Part shown: in pieces, positions 56,285 to 64,000 of the stretch
Layout: each line of letters begins with the position of its first letter
Numbering within the stretch: the first letter of the stretch is position 1
Origin: Salvia splendens
Lineage: Eukaryota > Streptophyta > Magnoliopsida > Lamiales > Lamiaceae
DNA: 64,000 bases
Assembly (NCBI RefSeq): GCF_004379255.2
Contig: NC_056048.1
Span: 27,028,736-27,092,735, forward strand
Direction of reading: 5' to 3'
Position numbers and translations under genes: made by a program
The notes under the pieces: model-generated
What the model saw: only the letters and a program-made list of their open reading frames with translations
Told to the model about the DNA's origin: nothing
Databases searched by the model: none

Positions 56285-58786
56285 AGTACTGCCGCCGGTT
56301 AAGAACACTAAAAAAGGGTAGTAAAAAATCGGGATGAACTGAATACTTCCTTCGCCGTCGTTCTTGGCCAACTGCCTTGTGTTTAATGCTTATTACAAAA
56401 AAATCTGTTCTTTAGCTACAAAAAATAATGAAATTTGCCTATTCGAACAATGGAAAGCATAAAAAGTTAATGTAGATTTATTTTTTTTGTCATAATGCCA
56501 AATATGTAGAGATAATCATTATAAATTATGAAGTTTAAAAGTTAAAACTTTTGCATAGCTTGTGTATATTTTTTCTAGCGACTACGTGATATCGTGTCTA
56601 TTGATTGTAGAAATGTCATCATTATATAAATATGTATTATCATAAAAAAAACATTTAACACTTCTAGAATAATTATAACATTTCTACTTGTTTAAAACTG
56701 TTGTTACGTCGTTGCATATTTTGTCATAAATGACTAAATGAGACGGAAGGATAATTGCGAAAAATTTCAAATTTTGTGATTTATAGTTTTTAAAGTGTCT
56801 AAAATTTGAAAATTAAGCCCAACAGCCCAAAACTTTAATCTTATAAGTTAGGCCCAATATTAAGCCCACTATAGCGGACCCAAAGATTAAGTTTCTATTA
56901 TTGGACCCAAGTGTTACCTGAGCAACATTTTTAATCATTTTTTGTCTATTCCGCACTAATATTATTTATTTTTTTATATATTTATTTTGACAAAATAATT
57001 CCAAAATATGATTAAAATTATTAATCTGTAAAGTAATTCAAAACAAATTCTATTTTTTTTATTTTCTCTATAAATTCAACTATATGAATGAATAAAATAA
57101 TAAATTAATCTTTGATTTTTAAGTAACTTGTAAAATGAATAACATCGGTCATAGATTTTAATGTACTATAATTAAATAAAATAAATGACAGTAATATAAA
57201 TTCAACGATAATGCTATTCGCAAAACAAAGTTTAACATAAGATACGTAAAAATGAAGGTGAAAGGGATAATCCATTAATATTTGTAAGTGGTGGAGAGGA
57301 GGGAATAAAGTTGTTATAGGGCGGCTATCAAATATTCAAATTAAAGCAAATAAACAACAACGATTGTAAGTAATTAATTAGAAGTTGGCTTTGGGTTGGA
57401 TTTTTGTTATCTAGCGAATAATAATATTTATTTTATCGGGGGAAGAACCTTTTCATTCACTAGTCAAATTGGGACACATTCACTAATCGATTCTATTGTT
57501 GCTGAAGTAGAAAAATTCCATTAAATTCGAACTTTAAAGTGTTTGATTTTCATAATACAAAAGCACATTCTCTTTCTTTTAGTATATAGGCTCATTTATA
57601 TTTTTCCGTCTTTCATCCAATGTTTGCGGCGGCCATCTCACAATCTCTATTCATTTTTACATCGACGACAACATTCTTCACTGTGTATGATCCCACAAGT
57701 TTCGCTTCTTGAATCCGACAAGACTGACATGCCTTCATGTTAGTAGTTATTTTTTAAAACTAAAAACATGTTAGTAGGTTTTAGGGTAAAAAGTTAGCAC
57801 ATAAAGGGGAAATCTATGTTAGTCAAAGAAAAATTTAGGCGTGCATAAGCACATGGTTATGGTGAATTTATGATAAAGTGGTTTAGGAAAGTAGGTTTTG
57901 GTGGTGACGAATGATGAATATCTATGGTGTTGCCCACTTTTATTAGCTCTTTGATTCACATCCCATTTAATTCCACAATACCACCTAAATTAATTGTTTA
58001 GTGTGTGATTGCTTTTGCATAGTACTTAATTTTGTGGCATGAGAGAGTGACATCCACTATTTATATGAACAAAAAATTGTGACATGAGTGAATGACTTCC
58101 ACTATTGTATCTTGGTAAAGGTATACTTTCAAAAATTAGTATACCAAGAAAAAACATAAAATTTAAATCAAATTAATATGTTGGCTAGAAAAGTCAATAA
58201 ACAGTAGTAGCTATGAATTTTCGTTTGAAGATTTTATCATCACAATTAATTGCAAGTTTGCTGCCAAGCTCTGTCAACTACCAATGTTTTCCACTTTTCC
58301 ACACATCAATGGTGGATTAAATGGGTCCCACCACTTGCCCATAAGAGCAGAAAAACTCTGCATTTAGAGAGTTGTCGCTGACTCCACAATGCAGCAACTC
58401 CGTCCCTATCCATATATGGTTACGGTTAATTTTCATTATTTTCCGGCTATTCATTTACACAACCTTCTTGACTATATCTAATCCCATGAATTTCATTTTC
58501 TGAATAACTAGATACATTAGAAATGAAATTTCTTGGCTTCCTTTCATTAATTATCTCATGGATATCAAGAAATTACATAAGACAAGTGAAGAACACTTGT
58601 GTGGAATAAATTAAAAAATACAGATATCTCAATCCTAATCCTTTCCAACTAAATCTTGATCAACATATAATCAAGATCAACATATTGTGACGTTATGTTA
58701 TACTACCTTTCACTCTACACAATCTAACAATAATAAGATTCCCAAAGAATGTCACTTGAATCTCACTCACACACACAACTCAAGGC
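56285..58786. other. Intergenic AT-rich region
   Basis: About 2.5 kb between the PAI promoter and the 3' end of the CCCH gene. No convincing gene; the frame at 57543-57743 has no domain. Confidence 0.45.
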
Positions 58787-60436
58787 TCAAGCCACCATCT
58801 GCTCCTGCTCCACATACATCTGATCAATCCAATGGGGCATCGGCTCGAGCCCACCGCGCCGCTGAGGTACATCCCTCACCAGCGCGTTCACCCACTCCGG
58901 CTCCTCCAGGCTTGGATTCGCTGCTCCCGCGCTGCGAATCCCGAAAGAAGCCGACTTCCTCAGCTTGCTTGCGTCCTCGCCGTTGAACCCCCAGTCTACA
59001 TTCCCAGCGCCCGACCCCCATTTCGATAACTTCGATGGAGGCGGTGGCGTCACTCCGCTCGAGTTCGATTGGCGGAACCCGAAACTCTGGCTCCGCTTCG
59101 AGAACGCGCTCGACCTTGAATTCATCACGGCGGCGGCCGCCGACTCGAACCCGTATGCGGCGGCTCCTGCGTTGTTCGAAGGGTAGCTCGCGCGCAGATG
59201 GCCGAAGCCGTTAACTTTCGGCGACGGAGACATTCCTTGTAAGTGAATCTGGAATAGATCATCCAGATTCGTAGGGTTCAAATCCCCAGCAGCTGACGAG
59301 GTTCTGAGCCGGCTGCTGGGGAGTTGCAGAGCGAGAGGAGCCGTGAGGCTCCCCTTGCTCTGCCACATCGGGGACGACGGCGGCGTCAGTGCTGGCGACC
59401 CGAGCGACAGCGGGCTGATCGCCGCCGCCACATCCAACGACGCCGCAGAGAAGGACTTCGGCGAGGGCATGGCCGAGCCCGTCGACGCGTACAGCGGGCG
59501 GAGCTCGTCCGTCCGGTGCGCGAAGAAGCAGACCTTCCTCGCGCAGCCGGTCTCGTCCTTGCAGAGGCGGGTCCGGTACTGCGCGGGGTGCAGCCACGAC
59601 TCGAACACCCCGTGCGCGTACTCGCAGGCGTCGCCCTTCCCGCACGCGCCCTTCTTGAAGTCGGGGCATGGCACGCACGTGTAGGCGTGCTTCCTCGGGT
59701 CGCGGCGGCGCGCGTTCTCGCCCGGGTGGACGAAGGGGCACTCGGTCCAGTCGTGCGAGTAAGCCCTCGAGCACGGCTTCACCTTGAAACTGTACATCCT
59801 GAATTCATCGCTGCCGTACACGCCGTTGTTTATATCCGGCAACGGCACATCGATCGGATATTCCTTCTTCTCCGGCGCCTCTTCACAGATCCGCTCCTCC
59901 TCCGCGGCGAATCCGTTCAGCAGAGTCTCCAGCCGCCTCCTCCTCGATCCGATCGAGGATTTCACACACGGAGCGATCAATTCGCCGGCTCTTCTCCCGA
60001 TCGCATCAACAGCGTTGATGTCAGCGGAGGCGGAGATCAGGAGCTCCACGATCTCGACGGAGGACCAGGCGCCGCCCGCGGCGGCGCAGTGGAGCGCGGT
60101 GGCGCCGTCGGAGCCGCAGGCTTTGTTAACATCGGCTTTGCAATTCTCAATTAGATAGCTGAGAATCTCCGTGCTTCCATAGAGTGAAGCAATCATGATC
60201 GGAGTTCTCTCCTCAAACCCCATCTTCTTCGAGCCGAAGCTTCTTCCATACCAAAACCTGCTCTCGTTTACATCAACACTTTTTTCCTCAATTTCATGAA
60301 TCAAACCAGCTAAATCATCCATGGCGGCTAATTCAAGCAGTTTTGAGCAGCTTTTTTGCTGAATTTCACTTCCAAATCCTGAATTCGTGTCCATATTGAA
60401 GGGGTAGAGATTACTCTTCGAACCACCGCACATCAA
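58787..60436 (-). CDS. Ankyrin and CCCH zinc-finger protein (RR-TZF/OXS2-like)
   Basis: One uninterrupted frame of 549 residues. Ankyrin repeats span about 73-146 ([40 protein letters not shown]). An Arg-rich region and plant tandem zinc fingers follow: [16 protein letters not shown] (222-237), [19 protein letters not shown] (257-275) and a third CCCH-like set [16 protein letters not shown] (292-307). The Ser/Pro-rich C-terminal half contains [20 protein letters not shown]. In the family these proteins act in stress and hormone responses as nucleus/cytoplasm shuttling regulators. The coding region is very GC-rich, so many opposite-strand frames are shadows. A likely intron lies in the 5' untranslated region: GTATGC near 60615 to an AG near 60446. 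An alternative start one residue later is possible. Confidence 0.92.
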   Translation of the reverse strand: MMCGGSKSNLYPFNMDTNSGFGSEIQQKSCSKLLELAAMDDLAGLIHEIEEKSVDVNESRFWYGRSFGSKKMGFEERTPIMIASLYGSTEILSYLIENCKADVNKACGSDGATALHCAAAGGAWSSVEIVELLISASADINAVDAIGRRAGELIAPCVKSSIGSRRRRLETLLNGFAAEEERICEEAPEKKEYPIDVPLPDINNGVYGSDEFRMYSFKVKPCSRAYSHDWTECPFVHPGENARRRDPRKHAYTCVPCPDFKKGACGKGDACEYAHGVFESWLHPAQYRTRLCKDETGCARKVCFFAHRTDELRPLYASTGSAMPSPKSFSAASLDVAAAISPLSLGSPALTPPSSPMWQSKGSLTAPLALQLPSSRLRTSSAAGDLNPTNLDDLFQIHLQGMSPSPKVNGFGHLRASYPSNNAGAAAYGFESAAAAVMNSRSSAFSKRSQSFGFRQSNSSGVTPPPPSKLSKWGSGAGNVDWGFNGEDASKLRKSASFGIRSAGAANPSLEEPEWVNALVRDVPQRRGGLEPMPHWIDQMYVEQEQMVA

Positions 60437-60706
60437 TAAACCCTAAATTGAGAGAGAAATAAGGGAAATTAGAAATTAATGATCAATTAACTATCATTCA
60501 AACATTAATAACAGGAAATAATGATTTTTATACTCCATTTATGAGTAAAAAATCTATGGAGTGTGTGATATTAAAAGAGGGAAAAAATTGAGTCTTGCAC
60601 AAGAAAAGAAGCATACCTTGATTGAGTAGTGAAAGGATAAGTCTATAAGGAAAAATTGAAGGAATTATTGAGTTGAAGGATGATGACTTTGGAGTGAGAT
60701 TATGTG

Positions 60707-60718
60707 TATATATATATA
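60707..60718 (-). promoter_or_regulatory. TATA box of the CCCH zinc-finger gene
   Basis: TATATATATATA on both strands, about 270 bases before the start codon and before the leader intron; transcription would start near 60680. Confidence 0.55.
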
Positions 60719-60841
60719 GGGAAGAAGAATTCACACTTGGTGACTGAGCAGGAAGGAAAGGAGGAGGAAAGTGTGACTTTTCTTCTTGCTTCAATCATCT
60801 CTATTATTGGGAGGGAGTGTGTGAAATATAATTACAGAAAG

Positions 60842-61632
60842 GGGAACATCTTTTTTTTCAACGAACTTTGTAGGTTCATGAACTTTAAAAATATCATTTT
60901 AAGTCCGTTAATTATGAGTTAATATTATTCTAGGTATATTTTTACTATTTTCAAGTTTTTCTGGACAAAAATACCTCCAATACCTTAAAGGAAATATATT
61001 TTTAATAAACCTATCATATACTCATATTTTTTTAAGAATATCTTTACTATATATTTTTTATGAATTTCTAAATATAATTTAACCTTCAATATTATCACTT
61101 AATTTAGTGACATGCAAGAAATGTTCCTTATTCAACTTTTTATAATTAAAGAATTTTAAAATATTTTTAAGATATGTATACTCGTAAAATTAATGTCCCA
61201 GTCAATAGACGATACTTGAATACTGATATATTTATATTATTTTTAAATAATATATTAATATTCAAGTATCGTCTATTGACGGTGACATTAGTTTTACGAG
61301 TATACATATCTTTAAAATATTTTGAAATTCTTTAATTATAAAAAGTTGAATAAGGAACATTTCTTGCATGTCACAAAATTAAGTGATAATATTGAAGGTC
61401 AAATTATATTTAGAAAATTTGTTAAAAAATATGAGTATGCAATAAATTAATTAAAAATATACTATATCCTTCAAGATATTAAGGGTATTTTCATTCATAA
61501 AAACTTTGAAATAGTAAAAAAAATACTTCGAATGATATTAACTCATAGTTGACGGATCTCAAATGATATTTTCAAAGTTCACGAACCTAAAATGATATTT
61601 TGATAAAGTCTGTGGACAAAAAAAATGTTCCC
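60842..61632. mobile_element. Foldback element: near-complete palindrome of about 790 bp
   Basis: Nearly the whole segment is two inverted arms around a centre at about 61240. The inner 22 bp of each arm (61201-61222 and 61259-61280) pair perfectly; the outer ends are GGGAACATC-type and the complementary GATGTTCCC-type. Arms of roughly 370-390 bp stay alignable with scattered changes. No coding capacity and no clear target duplication. Confidence 0.85.
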
Positions 61633-62930
61633 TCCTAAAGAAAAATGGAATTTTTTTCCAAAATTGGTCAAAAAGTCAAACTTCAAAAGAAGGGGTCAAA
61701 AGTCCACACTCCCACACTACTTGTGTGTCTTTTTTCACAAGTTCAAAATGCAAATGCAGATTCAGGTGAAATGCAAATGCAGATGCAAATGGGGGCCCAC
61801 ATGAGCGCGCTTTTTTCCCGTTCACGTGTGGGGTTCACCTGCTTTGAAAATTCCTGCTGTGGCGCGTTGCTACACGCTCTCTTTTTAATCATTGTTGTCA
61901 ATTTTTATTGTTTTTACAACTTTATCTAGAAGCCAATTGCCTATTGTGTGTAAAAATCTGTCTTTGTGCGTTTATGGGCTTTAAAATAGCTGTAATAAAT
62001 TATAAAAATAAGATATTGATTTCATATTTGAAGTGTCTTACTACTTTTCTCGAACAATACAAAGAGATTGGAGTATAATTACTCAATTAACTTTATAATT
62101 AGTTCTTTATAAATTGAGTATGCACTTTTTAAGTTTATTGAAAAAAAAAACAAGTTATAGAAATCTAAAGAATAAAAAATCATGCCGAAAAAACATTTTG
62201 TCTCCAATGTTCATGGAGTAGCAAATATGAATGCATGTATATATTTTTACGAGAAAAGGATAAATGCACATAAAATTTTGCATATCTTAGATCGTAAATT
62301 TGAAGTTTGTATAATAAGTTATGACTTACGTGATTTGAGTGTTTTATTAACTTCTATACTAAGTATAAGGCCGACTTGCTAGTAAAGTTCCAATGGTCAA
62401 TTATCTTATATTGTTTTGGATAAAAAAAATGTTTGCAAATGAAATCAGTTCTATACGATATCAACGTCAATAAAGCAACAAAAATCAACATAGATAAAAG
62501 CAATCTTCTATTAAAAACTATTATAAAATTAAACAACAAATAAAAATAAATGAATATCACACATACTGTCATACTGACATTATTCATCATCCCATCTGAT
62601 AAGAATATATATAGTAAACAGATAACTGATTAAGAATTATATAAAATTTATGTAACATTGTACTTGCAACAAGTAAGCGATATGAAATTTATATAAATTT
62701 TATAATAGTTTAGTCTAGACATCATATGTATTCATGATAATAATACATAAATTAGTTAATAAGACATTTTTTCTTTGATAAATGTACTGAGCATTTGAGT
62801 CACTATGATCACATGAATAAATGCATAATTATATTTCATCTTGTTGAAAAAATCATGTAATGCACTTTTATAAAAATTATACCATCTCTGTTTTATTTAA
62901 AGCGAAAGTTTTTTCTGCACGAAATTTCAT
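61633..62930. other. Intergenic AT-rich region
   Basis: No gene supported. Frames at 61645-61929 and 62182-62382 have no recognisable domain. ATGCAAATGCAGATGCAAATG-like short repeats occur near 61745-61795. Confidence 0.45.
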
Positions 62931-63252
62931 ATAGGCCACGTTTGGTTGGCGGGAAAGTAAAGTTGACAAGAAAAATGATTCCTGGGAAAATGAATCCCGG
63001 GAATATGATTTCTAATATCTTTACTTTCCCGTGTTTGGAAAATATCAAGATTTGAAAGTATATATTTGATTTAAACACTAAACTAAAAATATACTTATCA
63101 TTTTTATTTATAAAAAATAATAATACATATTATTTAATAAATTATTAATTGCAAATGATAATAATTATATTATTTTATTTATTATTACGATGGATAGTTT
63201 AAATATGGATTATACATCATAATATATAAGAATATAATAATAAATAAGATTA

Positions 63253-63254
<2 letters not shown>

Positions 63255-63306
<52 letters not shown>
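63255..63306. repeat. (TTA)n microsatellite
   Basis: About 17 uninterrupted TTA/ATT units. Confidence 0.9.
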
Positions 63307-63309
<3 letters not shown>

Positions 63310-63593
63310 TTACTTAATTTTAATTGAATAAATTTTATAATTTAAAATTTCACTACAATTTATTGTTAATTACTAATTTATAAATTAATAATTATTATAT
63401 TATTATATAATTATAATTATATTTAATTATTTAATAAATTATTATTATTATTATTATGATAATAATAAAAATAAAAATAAATATTAACAATATAGTTATA
63501 ATTATGATAGTTTGAATTATAGTTATTTATTATCCTGAAATTAAGTATGGTTTATACTTTTAAATTATTTTTAAAACATTGTAATAAATAATA

Positions 63594-63721
<128 letters not shown>

Positions 63722-63984
63722 CTGTACTATATTGCATTAAATATGTAAGAATCCTAAAACTGGGAAAAAGAATACCTAAGAAAAGTTAGGATTTAGAATC
63801 CTGGAAAGTTGTACTAACTTTCCTTGTTTTAGGATTTTGATTACTTTTGTCAGTTTGATTAAAACCGGAAACAAACACAGGAATTTAAAATTTAAGGAAT
63901 CAGATTACTTTCCCAGACAGAATCCTGGCAACCAAATATGGCCATAGTGTTGTTTAATTTATTAATCATCTATAAAATTAAATA

Positions 63985-64000
63985 CTCCCTCCGTCCACCA
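63985..64000. mobile_element. Start of a Stowaway-type MITE cut by the window edge
   Basis: CTCCCTCCGTCCACCA after TA (63983-63984). Confidence 0.5.

Noticed and set aside
59324..60154. 276-codon Arg-rich plus-strand ORF
   Set aside because: Antisense shadow of the GC-rich CCCH zinc-finger gene.

Overview
This is plant nuclear DNA from a eudicot. The genes have GT-AG introns and plant-specific families (HSPRO, EGY2 protease, plastid omega-3 desaturase, phosphoribosylanthranilate isomerase with a plastid leader, a DYW pentatricopeptide protein, an FBD F-box protein). The spaces between genes are AT-rich and full of TIR transposons and MITEs. The species cannot be fixed from sequence alone; an asterid such as a Lamiales species is a guess from the style of the repeats.

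Layout: 1-412 holds the 5' end of an HSPRO-like gene on the minus strand. 3019-8231 is a complete Ty1/copia element with two LTRs that look identical and one open polyprotein frame. 8.6-14.2 kb holds PIF/Harbinger-type elements with TTA target duplications and a small hAT MITE. 14.9-16.8 kb holds tandem repeats. 17.7-19.5 kb is the gene for ribosomal stalk protein P0 (minus). About 21.0-22.8 kb is a decayed Harbinger-type element. 24.0-27.6 kb is a WIYLD/AT-hook gene with three tandemly copied exons. 28.6-31.0 kb is an intronless PPR-DYW gene, followed at 31.0-32.5 kb by a broken partial copy of the WIYLD gene. 33.4-36.3 kb is EGY2. 36.7-38.5 kb is an F-box/FBD gene (minus). 39.7-41.7 kb is a gene related to 2OG oxygenases whose iron ligands seem to be missing (minus).

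The stretch from 41.8 to 51 kb is mostly repeats: an inverted CA/TG minisatellite, a Pack-MULE carrying a piece of GUN4 between long terminal inverted repeats with a 9-bp target duplication, a Harbinger-type element with an intact Myb/NAM-associated ORF, and a MITE sitting inside one copy of a short tandem duplication. 51.2-53.6 kb is a plastid omega-3 fatty acid desaturase (FAD7/FAD8 type). 54.3-56.3 kb is phosphoribosylanthranilate isomerase (minus). 58.8-60.4 kb is an ankyrin/CCCH zinc-finger gene (minus) with a roughly 790-bp foldback palindrome just upstream of its TATA box. The window ends in a MITE-like element enlarged by long TTA/TAA microsatellites.

The genes do not form one pathway. 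Several encode proteins expected in plastids (EGY2, FAD7/8, PAI). No clearly new multi-gene system was found. The most notable items are the GUN4-capturing Pack-MULE, the apparently very young copia element, the exon-triplicated WIYLD gene with its split pseudogene copy, and the 2OG-oxygenase-like gene without visible metal ligands. Exon boundaries were worked out by hand from splice signals and frame continuity.
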